The notes beneath the pieces were generated by a model. That model worked only from the letters and a program-made list of their open reading frames with translations. It ran no database searches and had not been told where the DNA came from. 64,000 bases of DNA from the NCBI GenBank assembly GCA_012934845.2, contig WNNJ02001239.1, positions 1 to 64,000 of the forward strand. Direction: 5' to 3'. Each line of letters begins with the position of its first letter. The first letter of the stretch is position 1. Both the position numbers and the translations under genes were made by a program. Source of the DNA: Pomphorhynchus laevis (lineage: Eukaryota > Acanthocephala > Palaeacanthocephala > Echinorhynchida > Pomphorhynchidae). Below, one piece after another: positions 16,392 to 25,974 of this stretch.

Positions 16392-16886
16392 ATGGATAAT
16401 TGTGCAAGATACAGACTACTTTTTGCATTGAATATAATTTTTTTTCTGGTCGCAATAATCGTTGGTCCCATTCTATGCTATTTGACTTATGATACTATGG
16501 CATTGGTCATCGGTATAGTACTTGCTACAGTTCTTTATTTAACAACTGCAATTCTTGGAATATCTGTCGCGGTTAAGCTGCAAACTGAAGACTCTGAATG
16601 CAATATTCCTTTATATCTTTATATTAACAACAGAGTAATATGTGGAATCATAACGCTTGGATTTGTTGTTTGGCTAGCTATTGAAGCATCCACTAATGAT
16701 ATCAATAATACATATATAATTGTACTATGCGTCGTTGCGGTGAGCTTATGTCTTGAAATTACTTCATTATTCCTCACGGGGTCCAATGAAAGCAGATATT
16801 ATGAGACATCAACTAAAATATATTCAACAAAGCAGTGTCCAAAAAAACCACCAATTCATTGCTGTGAGCCGACTCAAATGTGTTAA
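16392..16886 (+). CDS. Four-helix membrane protein, paralogue 1 (164 aa, unknown function)
   Basis: Intronless frame beginning at ATG 16,392 (MDNCARYRLL) and ending in TAA. The frame is open further upstream (from about 16,347) but has no ATG there, and the homologous start in the second copy is conserved. Four hydrophobic segments lie at about residues 9-33, 37-61, 80-97 and 107-128, giving a tetraspan topology. The loop between helices 2 and 3 is conserved (KLQTEDSECNIPLYLYINN), and a short hydrophilic tail ends in clustered cysteines (HCCEPTQMC). It lacks the CCG motif and the long cysteine loop of tetraspanins. I do not recognise the family; MARVEL-like or claudin-like proteins are possible only by topology. 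A possible poly(A) signal AATAAA is at 17,195. Confidence 0.8.
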   Translation: MDNCARYRLLFALNIIFFLVAIIVGPILCYLTYDTMALVIGIVLATVLYLTTAILGISVAVKLQTEDSECNIPLYLYINNRVICGIITLGFVVWLAIEASTNDINNTYIIVLCVVAVSLCLEITSLFLTGSNESRYYETSTKIYSTKQCPKKPPIHCCEPTQMC

Positions 16887-18689
16887 ATCGAAGACTAGAC
16901 AATTATTAAAAGATTAATATTTTTACGATTTTAAAATGAATAATTATAATTTGAATCGTTAATTTATAATGCTTTATTTTAAATGCTTACTAATTATAAC
17001 TCTAATTATTTGAGAACGAAGCAAATTTCATATAACGCATTCTGCGATATTCAGTTATTAAGTTGGTAATTTATTAAATGATGAAATATATATGCATGGT
17101 CCTAAACCAATATCTTTTTATTTAATGGATTGGTCGTATGCTTAAATATAATACCAATTTATTAATCTTTATTTTTTGCCAAAATGGCAACGTTAATAAA
17201 TAAAAGCTAGTAACTAAATTGTTGTTTTAGAGTATTTTACTAGTTACGTAATACACGCTATGCGGATTCTTTTTGCTTGCAATTTAATAAAGATTCAAAA
17301 TTCGATTGTTTTATTCATTATCAAAAATGTCATCAAATTGCTGTTCATTAAAATGCGAATGGACAGTATCAAAGTGCTTACAATAAGAAGTTTTCCTTTA
17401 TCTTTGTTTCCTGCTGTTAATAAATTTGCAACTATATGAATTCCTCTCCTTCAAATTTTCATTGGTGCATAAATGCAGAATTAACAGTTTCTTTATTAAA
17501 ATTCAGTGCATTACTTTGAAGTGAAAGATTACTTTCTTTGAACCTTCGAGACACGTAGCTAAAGTAATCGATTTACCTTTTGTAAGGAAAATTATTGAAT
17601 CGTAAATAATTTTTTAATCTTTTATTAACTAGAATACCGAGTTAGACAGGTTTAAAGACAAAAATACATTTTAACAATTAGCGATCTTGTGCACAAAGCA
17701 GCAAAAGTGGAAAATAATATAATATTAATAATTAATATTATTATTAATATAATAATAATCTACTCGTTTTCAAAACAATACGTTTTAAATTATGTTGAAT
17801 AATCAGTAATAAATAATTTACTTAATTGGCCTGAAAAATTTTACAAATTAATAAATTAACGAATCATTAACAAATTATACGTGTTGTTGAAATAATATTA
17901 TAACTTAATATTATTTTATAGTTGTCAAACGATTATTTAAAAACTGAAATAACCGTGCTGGCATTGAATATTATAAATCACAATATGAACGTTAAACAAA
18001 AGTTTGTTTTGTAATGAAGCTAACGAATATAATTAATTGAGATTTTGTGATTTCATTAAAATTGCTTTGTCTTTCTTCCCGATATTTAAAAAGTAAAAAG
18101 GCATATTATAATAAAATGGATGCATAGTCACTACTTGTTAAAAGATAGTTATACACAATAATTTAGATTGAGATAAAACATTATGATGTGCATAAGGATT
18201 TGACCTTGGTCTTGAACATTACTTTACGAATTTAAAAAAATAAAGTTCAAGCTAAATTTGTTTTTATGAAAAAATTTTGAATACTTATGCTTTCAACGAC
18301 TTGAGTGCAAAAAGCTTAAAATATTCTACTTGAAAAGAAATGCTGTGTCATATTTTAGAATATATTTTGGCATCAACGTTTTTGAATTAACGAAGTTCAT
18401 GAATTTTTCTCTTTGAAAAAGGATAAATTGTGAGAATTTATATTTTTAATTTTTCACTGCGCTTGCGAGGAACATGATAAGAAATTTAAAAACAAAACTG
18501 AGAGTTCAAGAATCATGGCACATGACAACTACACATACTCAAAAACACTCTATGTTGAGCTTATATCTCAAAGGTTCCACAAGTTCTTTAGAAATGCAAG
18601 TTCACTTTTAATTTAGTATTTAGCCTTCACTTCTTATTATTCACATTGTTTTTGTATGACAAAAATAACTCATCGTAATTTAGTAAGTG
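16887..18689. other. Intergenic DNA between the paralogues
   Basis: AT-rich. The second half (from about 17,350) is the duplicated upstream region of the second gene. AATAAA at 17,195-17,200 could end the first gene. A palindromic AT run (AATATTAATTATTAATATTA type) lies at about 17,717-17,760. No further gene seen. Confidence 0.6.
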
Positions 18690-18698
18690 TATAAAAAG
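18690..18698 (+). promoter_or_regulatory. TATA box of the second four-helix membrane gene
   Basis: TATAAAAAG in the same GTAAGTG...GTAAAATTA context as copy 1 and again exactly 71 bp before the ATG at 18,761. Preservation in diverged flanking DNA argues for function. Confidence 0.75.
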
Positions 18699-18760
18699 GT
18701 AAAATTAGAGACTGCTCGATAAAAGCTTGTATTTTGAAAAAGTTCAACTTGGTAAATAGA

Positions 18761-19261
18761 ATGGATAATTGTGCAAGATACAGACTACTTTGTGCATTGA
18801 ATATAATATTCCTTATAGTAGCAATAATCGTTGGTCCCATTCTATGCTATTTGACTCTTGGTACAACGGCCTTGGTCATCGGTTCTTTTCTTGCTACAGT
18901 TATTTATCTAACAACTGCAATTCTTGGAATATCTGTCGCGGTTAAGCTGCAAACTGAAGACTCTGATTGCAATATTCCTCTATATCTGTATATTAACAAC
19001 AGAGTAGTGTGTGGAATTATAACGCTTGGATTGGCGATTTGGTTAATTATCAAAGCATCAACTGATGATAACAAACATGCATTTATAATTGTCCTTGTCG
19101 TAGTAATGGTTGGTCTATCTCTTGAAATTACTTCATTATTCATTGTAATGCCTAAAGAATACAATTCTTATCATACATCAATGCCAACTAAAATTTATTC
19201 AACCACAAAACGTTCAAAAAAACCAGCAACGTATTGCTGTGAGCAACCTCAAACCTGTTAA
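18761..19261 (+). CDS. Four-helix membrane protein, paralogue 2 (166 aa, unknown function)
   Basis: Intronless paralogue of the gene at 16,392, starting MDNCARYRLLCALN and ending EQPQTC. The frame is open a few codons upstream but without ATG. Roughly three quarters of residues match copy 1. The four hydrophobic segments lie at the same positions, and the inter-helix 2-3 loop is nearly identical (KLQTEDSDCNIPLYLYINN). Changes concentrate in helices 3-4 and the hydrophilic tail, where the cysteine pattern CC-x4-C is kept. Both copies stay open with conservative replacements, suggesting both are under selection. Function unknown; a lineage-specific tandem family is the simplest reading. A decayed LINE begins 100 bp downstream. 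Confidence 0.8.
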   Translation: MDNCARYRLLCALNIIFLIVAIIVGPILCYLTLGTTALVIGSFLATVIYLTTAILGISVAVKLQTEDSDCNIPLYLYINNRVVCGIITLGLAIWLIIKASTDDNKHAFIIVLVVVMVGLSLEITSLFIVMPKEYNSYHTSMPTKIYSTTKRSKKPATYCCEQPQTC

Positions 19262-19621
19262 AATCACAGACAAGGCAATTATTAAAAGAATTAAATTTTA
19301 ATGATTTTGAAATTAAAAAATCAATTTTGTCTAGTAAATTTATTATGTTTAATTACTTAATCAAGGGCAACACTGACGAAGTCCAGCGTCTACTGGAAAT
19401 GATTCAGACTTCATACCTAAAACACGAACACAACTTATACTTTGTTTATACTGAGAAGCCAATCTACCCGAAAATAGTGTGGTACTCCATATTTCTTTAG
19501 TACCTTCCTCAACCTCTTTCGCAGAACTTGGTCGAAAGCCTTCTCCAAACTTACAAAGCGCCTGTAGATATGTTGAGCGAACTCCTAAAACCATTTGTGG
19601 ATAATTGAGAGCGTAAAAAGC

Positions 19622-20083
19622 TTATCTGTAGTTCAACGACCTGGACAAAAGCCGCATTGTCTTTTTCAACTGATTCTCAACTATATATCGTATCCTTAAT
19701 TCAAACATATTAGCAAATAGCTTACCAGTTTGGCTAAGAAAAGTGATGCCCCGATAATTGGAACATATTCTTCGGTAACCGTTTATAAAGATCGTTACCA
19801 CCAACCCAGTTCGCAACTCACTAGGAACCTTGTCCGACTTTAATTCAACCTTGAAGATCCGTGTTAGCAACTTCATGCCTACAACGCCGAGAGCCTTTAA
19901 AGCTTTAAATAGAATATAATCTACTCCAAAAGTATTGTCTTTACGAAGTTTTTCAACAACAGCAACGGCATCTTCAAGGTCTAAAGGCTCTTCCTCTACA
20001 AGCGAAGGCATATCCACCGGATTAAGGAGACTCTTAATATGCTCTTTCCAACAACCAAGAATTTCTGAAAAATTAGTCAGCAC
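19622..20083 (-). pseudogene. RT domain, N-terminal part, of the RTE-like LINE
   Basis: 153 codons with the linker LEDAVAVVEKLRKDNTFGVD (where most LINEs read KAPGxD) and RT motif SNYRGIT followed by KLFANMFELRIR. After a frameshift the frame resumes at 19,594 with FGEGFRPSSAKEVEEG, which stands where LINEs have CGFRPGRS, and ends at motif B (GLRQCCP). Non-functional. Confidence 0.8.
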
Positions 20084-20614
20084 ATACCCTCTCTTGTAAT
20101 TGACAATTTGAGAAGGTTACTGCTTTCCAACACGATGGTTCTAAATCGTCCTCTAGAACATATTCAAAGCTGACCTATAATCAAATTCTAAATTTTCTCC
20201 AAACTTAACCCAAGCCGCCTTCTTCGCCTCAGTAAATGACCGAGCTGAAGCTCTCTTTACCTTTCGTTACTTGTCTACTGCTTCCACTGATTTATTTCTG
20301 ACAAAGTTACCGTATAAGCCAGCTTCTTCTGATGAACGAAATCTTTAAGTGTTGGTGTCCACCAAGCAGTTCGAGTATTTCCTCCGCGACAAGTACTTTA
20401 GACCTCCGAGCCACAACTTTTTACAGTTACTTTGGCAAGCGAAGATATGAACATGGCTAACTCCTTATGAGTGCTCTTTAACTCTTTTGGAAATCGAGAG
20501 AAGTCATCCCGATGTAGCTAGAAAAACGTTCTCTGACAGAAACATCCGATGAACGCCCCCAGCACGCCCTCACATAACGTTTGGGTTTACCAGGCTTGCC
20601 TGCATCCAATCCGC

Positions 20615-20938
20615 TCATCGAAGTTGACTAACTACAAGGTAGTGATCGGTTGACAGCTCAGCCTCTCTCTTTACACGAGTGTCCAGAACATAACATCTTA
20701 GATCAGATGAAACTATTCCAAAATCGATCATTGATCTTTGACTGAGAGAATTCTTATGCCATGTATATCTATAAATCTCTTTATATTCAAACATGGTGTG
20801 GCTTATGCAAAAATTGTTACTAGAACAAAAGTGTAATAATTCAAAACTGCTCGCATTCAGATCAGAGAGTCCGTTCCTTCCCAACACTCCCTTCCAAGTG
20901 CTACTGTCGCTACCAACATTAGCATTGAAGTCACCCAA
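20615..20938 (-). pseudogene. Endonuclease C-terminus of the RTE-like LINE
   Basis: 107 codons carrying the GDFNA motif (phosphodiesterase site of apurinic-type endonucleases), the RSMIDF segment and the STDHYLVV motif with the catalytic D-H pair. The N-terminal half of the nuclease is absent because a Penelope end lies at 20,986. Not a host gene. Confidence 0.8.
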
Positions 20939-20985
20939 TATAACGATGGAATCTCAAACAGGAGTACTATCCAGCAGAGTCTGAA

Positions 20986-21300
20986 GATTAAATCAGCTAA
21001 CTGAGTCTACGTATTTAATATAATTATAAAATAAACAAAACATAATAATGCTAAATCAAAATTTAATAATTAAATAATAAAAGATTTAGATTTTCTATAA
21101 TTTTAATCAAGTTAAAAAATAATAATAAAATTTAAAATAAACGTCATTTTTATGAATTGACTAATAAATAACAGAAGTTGTATCAGAATAAGAATTAGAG
21201 GATCATCAGGAGGAACTGCTATGCTATCAGGTTTCGGCCCCTAACTCCTCTACCCAACATAGCAGCGGGGCCAAATACATGCTAATGATGTATTTCCTCT
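20986..21300 (-). repeat. Terminal repeat of Penelope-like copy 1
   Basis: Starts at AATCAGCTAACTGAGTCTAC and passes AACATAATAATGCTAAATCA and ATGAATTGACTAATAAATAA to GAATTAGAGG and a GC-richer end. The same 170-200 bp text recurs at 28,307, 28,608 and 29,010, so it is a shared element end. On the minus strand the end holds CTGATGA and GGCCGAAACC near a CTGCTATG/CATAGCAG inverted pair (21,219-21,265). Confidence 0.75.
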
Positions 21301-21447
21301 AAAATAACTATCTAGTATCTTATTCTAATGCAAAGTATATTATTTATTATCCATCCATAAAAATTTGCCACTTAAGAGTTTAAATTTATTCTTTATATTA
21401 TTGTGTTGATTTATACATTTTACCATTTTCTGCTTGATGTTATTTTT

Positions 21448-22026
21448 TTAGTAACCTAGTTTAAAATATGTATCTATTAAATTATTTAAATGATTTTGAA
21501 GAAAGCCAATATCATTACATATTGTTGCAATTCTTAAAATTTCATTATTTAATGTATTATATTTTATATTATATGGTATGCATGAATGCTCATGCAAAAA
21601 TATGTTTCTTATAAATTTAAATATGTCATCTTTACAATATAAATTAATAGTAGTTTTAGTTAATGTTAATTTAATGTTCATATCTAGATATACACCTTCT
21701 TTATCATTAATATTGGTTTTGTTAAGAATAAGACTTTCTAGATAAATTTGTTCACTAATTGAATTAAAATTATTAGAATTAAATACACATATATCATCAA
21801 TGTATCGAAACATATATTTCATATATTTATATAGTTTAGATTTAGTTTTTACACAGTTATGAACAAATTCATATTCTATAAAGCTTAAAAACAAGTCAGC
21901 TATAATTGGGCTACTATTACCACCCATTGGAACACCTTTTACTTGTCTAAATATAGATTTCCCTAATTTTAAATAATTTTGATTTATCAAAATATTTAAA
22001 GATTCTATTAATTCAATTTTATCCAT
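21448..22026 (-). pseudogene. Penelope-type RT, C-terminal half (copy 1)
   Basis: 192 codons with RT motif B (GVPMGGNSSPIIADL) and motif C with YIDD, which supply template handling and the catalytic aspartates. In the same frame as the upstream RT text but separated by TAA codons that are also present in copy 2. Residue-for-residue almost identical to copy 2, so the two copies share a recent source. Confidence 0.85.
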
Positions 22027-22419
22027 TTATTTATATTTACTTGATGGTTTAATTTTTGTTAGATAGGCGTTATAATTAATTTAACATATATATGTATATT
22101 TTTTTCCAAGATTAATTAATTTTACTAACGCTTCTTTAATATCTACTAAATCTAGATTTATATAAAGCGTACTTAAATCTTATGTATTTATATTTTGAAA
22201 ATTTATTCCTTTTGTCTGTTCTAAAAATTCTTTTGTAGAATTAATACTGAAATAGTGTTTTATACCAGTATTAATTTCGATTACCTTGCAATATTTTTTA
22301 AAATGTGCTTTAATTACTTTAAGTATTTTATTCATATAGACAGAAAGTGGTTTTAATGTACATTTAAACGCACTACATATGAACCTAGGTTTTATTGGAT
22401 ATTTATGTAATTTTGGATT

Positions 22420-23010
22420 CTAATATAATATAGGTATAGTTTTATTATCTAATTCAACCTTTCTTCCCTTTTTATCCATTATAGAACAGTGACTTGTAAT
22501 AATTGTTTCTAAACTCAACTCACTGCGTTCATATGTTGGATTTACATTTAAATCATTAGAATTAACCTCTTTCATTAGTATATCATAATAAAGCTTTTTG
22601 CATATGAAGACAAAGTTATTACTAGCTTTATCAATAGTTGTAATTATAAAGTTACCCTTTAATTTAGTAAGTTCTTTATATATATCTTTATTAATTTTGT
22701 CTTTTCTTGTATAATTGTTTGTTATTTTCATTTTATTTTTAATTTTATCAAATATATAATCTTTTCAAATGTTTATCTTTGATATATTCGAGCTTTTACT
22801 ATTAATCAGCTTACTAAAGTTATCATTTAAGTTATTATATAACGAATCGTAAATTTTATTTTTGTCGTTGTTATTATTTAATCTATATTTATACCCTTTC
22901 GATAGCAGCTTTCTTAATTCACAATTTTCAATTAATTCTAGATTATGGGTACATATATGTTCATTTATTTTATCAAAGCTAAGACTTTTACAATTGCATT
23001 CTGTTTCCAT
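22420..23010 (-). pseudogene. Penelope-type RT, N-terminal half (copy 1, broken)
   Basis: Two open pieces in the same frame (23,010-22,765 and 22,731-22,420) separated by a TGA. They carry the CNC/HICTHNL N-terminal segment and the IITTIDKA...YYDIL RT region. The second piece stops at a TAG where copy 2 has Trp in PILYWNPKLHK. An N-terminal extension continues decayed to about 23,345. Confidence 0.8.
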
Positions 23011-23378
23011 TATGTTTCTAATATTATCGTTACATATTGATTTTAATTCTTTATTATAATTACAAATTTTTCGTCCTAATGGTGGTAGGAGTTTATACCT
23101 TTTTTTAGGATACTTAAATCTGACCCTATTATTTCTTTACTTTTAGAATTATTTAAAAGTCCGGCTATATTTATGTTATCTATACATTTATTAATGAAGT
23201 TTATGGTTAATGTATATTTTCTATTGTTATTATTAACATTTATTGTACGATTATTGTATTCTGTATTACAATAACTATCTATTATACAACTTAGCCTATC
23301 ATAATCGTTAATTAATTTTTGATTTATTGAACATATGATATCGTTACCTTTTTGATAGCAGCTTTCTTAATTCACAAT

Positions 23379-23570
23379 TTAAGAAAAATCTTCCACAAAA
23401 ACTGCGTATTCCGCAAAAACTTCCACAAAAACTGCGTATTCCGGGATAATATTAAGAGCATACGCACACACAACAGTTATCTCCTTAACCTCTTTGATTT
23501 CAAGACCTAAGCGAACAATCTCTTTAACTAAGTATGGTTCCTTCCCCGAAAGCGAAGGAACCATAATTTA
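23379..23570 (-). other. GC-richer segment with duplicated 30-mer and hairpin; small open frame
   Basis: A 61-codon minus-strand frame (starting MVPSLSGKEPYLV) whose end is an internal repeat (two EYAVFVE words) caused by a duplicated AACTTCCACAAAAACTGCGT-type segment at 23,388-23,441. It also contains an 11-bp perfect hairpin (23,534-23,564). The composition differs from the surrounding AT-rich DNA. No family recognised; probably a transposon remnant rather than a gene. Confidence 0.35.
23534..23564. repeat. Hairpin ATGGTTCCTTC / GAAGGAACCAT
   Basis: Perfect 11-bp arms (23,534-23,544 and 23,554-23,564) with a 9-nt loop CCCGAAAGC. It lies at the edge of a GC-richer patch; possibly the end of a small transposon. 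Confidence 0.9.
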
Positions 23571-25232
23571 TAAATGCCAAAATTATTCCACTTTTGGCAT
23601 TTAGTAAATTAATATTCATTTAATAAATTATTTTATAAAGTATTTTGAATATTTATAAAAAATATAATTTTTAAAATCAGCCCTTTTAAATACTTTTTAT
23701 AAAATTTTACTTTAAAAAATAAAACGTAAAACTTGGTGTAACTCATTTTTAGATTTTCACATTTAATGCAAAACTGATACTTGATACATAATATAAAACA
23801 ATAACGTAAATATAGTAGCCTTTCAAAGTTGACAACTATTAAAAAATTTAAAACTCAATTTAACAATAATAACAATAATCTAATTATGAAAAAGTACTGG
23901 TTTTTAACCAGTCATTTATTTTTAATATAAAAGAAGTTATTATAATGAATCCGTATTACTTACCAAAGATGTGATTCGTTAGCTGATATTGGTATAAATA
24001 TAGATTTATTTGTCAAAAATATGTCTAGCTCTTTAATTATTCCAAATATTTAAATTTTATTACTTTTTAAAACGCCACTAAAAGAAATAATTTCAGAAGT
24101 TACAAAATAATTGTATTTTTATAATAATTTCATAATTTAAAAGTAATATTTTTTATGCAGATAATTTAATATTTTTACTTTCTTCATTATGAACACATCA
24201 ATTTATTTTGAAAGTTGTATCATTCTAAAATTAGCATTTGTTTGTCGAAAGGAAAATATCTTAAGTATATGTCGACTTTATACAATCTAATTTAGCTGTG
24301 TCGTTGGTATTCAAAACTTCTGCTAATTGCGGTGATAACAGTCAAGGTATGTGATAGCTGTATTATTTTACATTAAATAAAACATTTATTGTTTTGTTTA
24401 ATTTATTTCATACATTCTATTGTTTTATCATTTAAATTAAACATATCAATTCACTTACTGAATGGCATTTTATTATTTATATTAATTTTACTAATTACAA
24501 ATTACATATTAATTTATTATAATAACTATAATATTTATATTATAATAATATTTATATTATTATTTATATATTAATATTAATTAATGTTTATAATATTTAT
24601 TATATAATATTTAATATTTATTATAATATTTTAATATTTATTATATTATTATATATTAATTATATTAATTTTACAAAATACATCAAATAAAGTAATAGTC
24701 AATCAAGTAATATTTTAATGAATAATTTTTAATAATGAAGGTCAATAGCAACGGTCAATAGTGGAAGTCAATTTAGTAGTGATCAATTTCAATCGTTAAT
24801 AGTAATGGCAAAAGTAAGGAATAGTCAATCAATAAAATTAATTAGCATTAAATGTTGCATTCTAAGAAAAAATACGGGAATGATACTAGGATATTATATT
24901 ATAAAGCTAAATCGTTGATTTAATGTCATTTCTATTTATTAATGTAATATATTATTTATTACTGTAAAGTAGAATTTATTTTTTAGTTCCTAAATAAATT
25001 TTAAAACAAGAATTTATATATTTTAGCTATCAGATTACTTATTAAGGCTACATATTTTGTACCATAAATTTAAAATCGTATTAATCTTTATATAAAAAAA
25101 TCATTTTGTACAACTTAGAATTTTTATAAACAGATTAATGGTAAATATGGCATGTGTTAGAATAAATATCGAATGCCATCATAATATTAATAATTGAAAA
25201 CACTAATAAGTTATTTATTTACTACTTTTAAC
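23571..25232. other. AT-rich non-coding DNA
   Basis: No gene seen. Low-complexity TAATATTTATTA runs occupy about 24,520-24,670. A short GTCAATAG-type tandem lies at about 24,735-24,835. Confidence 0.5.
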
Positions 25233-25350
25233 CTAGTTGTTTAACCACATCGTTGCTGAAAGCAGATAAAAATCTATAGCATTAGACAACACAAAATGTT
25301 TGATGTTTTTTATTTTTAAAGACACCCTGAACATACAATATATATTCACT

Positions 25351-25619
25351 TTATGGATATGCTGCTCTAGATAGAAAAACTTGTTTTTTATACTTTGGAT
25401 TATAATCAACAGCTTCATTGAATAGTGTATGTGGTGCGTACGGATCATCAGGTAATGGGGAAGGTGCTTTACCACATTTATGTCCTTTATCCGAACGATC
25501 CATAGCATGAATTCGTTTGTACTGTGTTGCAAATAATAAACCTAAATACATTATTTATTTAAATAATGTGTACCATAAAGTAAGAACAACCATTTTATTG
25601 GTTGCGTTGGCTATACGTT
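25351..25619 (-). CDS. Possible small single-pass membrane protein gene, partial or with a tiny intron
   Basis: A 66-codon minus-strand frame (ATG 25,551, TAA at 25,351) has clearly protein-like content: ATQYKRIHAMDRSDKGHKCG, then KAPSPLPDDPYAPHTLFNEA, ending FLSRAAYP. Just upstream, another frame reads PTQPIKWLFLLYG. If a 28-nt GT...AG segment (about 25,553-25,580) is removed, the two join as a hydrophobic helix followed directly by YKRIHAMD, a normal membrane-anchor pattern. The upstream piece has a stop at about 25,620 and no ATG, but begins after TATAG, so a further exon is possible. Family not recognised; a small mitochondrial or ER membrane subunit would fit the size. The splicing is inference. 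Confidence 0.4.
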
Positions 25620-25974
25620 TCTAATAATTATAAAATTATTCGTTATTTTGCTCTTTTAATAAGGAAACTTGCTGTCTAAGTTATTTTCCTCTATGAAAAA
25701 TTATTGTCAATATTTAATTCCATCTAATAATGTAAATAAGATTTTTATTATCGTCAAAAATTTCAAAAATTTCATAATTTTTTTATGGCTTCAGTGTTAA
25801 CAATTGCAATCAGTTCTTTTTAATACTAAAAAGTATCATTATTAAAATTATAAATTTCTTATAAAAAATATCTTTTGCTAATTAATGAATATTTTTAATT
25901 AATATTATTTTAAATAGCAAGATCTAGAGTAGCACCGTTGACATTAGTTGGTTGTCTACAATGTTGCACTAAAA
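25620..25974. other. AT-rich non-coding DNA; left arm of a 78-bp direct repeat
   Basis: No gene. Positions 25,843-25,920 are repeated at 26,681-26,758. Confidence 0.6.

Larger units (their letters stand above)
15400..19330 (+). repeat. Tandem segmental duplication (about 1.9-2.4 kb units)
   Basis: Unit 1 runs from about 15,413 to 17,300 and unit 2 from about 17,350 to 19,330. Alignment anchors are AAAATGCGAATGG (15,413 and 17,350), TAAAGTTCAAGCTAAAT (about 15,826 and 18,240), TTTCAACGACTT, GTAAGTGTATAAAAAGGTAAAATTA (about 16,314 and 18,683) and the two genes. The spacing grows from 1,937 to 2,369 bp because unit 2 gained about 430 bp of AT-rich DNA, including a palindromic run at 17,717-17,760. 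Each unit carries one gene with its own upstream region. Confidence 0.9.
19361..20985 (-). mobile_element. RTE-like LINE relic lacking its 3' part
   Basis: Read on the minus strand from 20,985: the C-terminal part of an AP-type endonuclease (MGDFNANVGSDSSTWKGVLG, then RSMIDFGIVSSDLRCYVLD and STDHYLVVSQLR), a decayed linker, then the first half of an RT domain (SNYRGITFLSQTGKLFANMF). It stops in RT motif B (SFPVDAGLRQCCP) at about 19,361; the catalytic YADD part and 3' UTR are missing. The wording closely resembles non-LTR elements abundant in fish genomes that are often mislabelled craniofacial development protein 2; that is from memory, not a search. Several frameshifts separate the pieces. 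The left end abuts the four-helix gene pair and the right end abuts a Penelope terminus. Confidence 0.8.
21301..23345 (-). mobile_element. Penelope-like element, copy 1 (endonuclease-less, decayed)
   Basis: Minus-strand element encoding a Penelope-type RT. From N to C: a CNCKSLSFDKINEHICTHNL segment (about 23,010), TKLKGNFIITTIDKA with the YYDIL motif (about 22,690), a destroyed middle, then FRQVKGVPMGGNSSPIIADL and the YIDD catalytic motif FRYIDDICVF (22,026-21,448). The frame ends after DTYFKLGY; no GIY-YIG endonuclease was found downstream. In-frame stops include TGA at 22,765, a TAG replacing the TGG of the LYWNPKLHK motif at about 22,420, and two TAA before MDKIELIE. Very similar to copy 2 at 29.2-30.6 kb. 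Confidence 0.9.

Noticed and set aside
24389-24574. 61-codon hydrophobic open frame
   Set aside because: Made of low-complexity TTA/TAT repeats; Ile/Tyr/Leu runs are a composition artefact.
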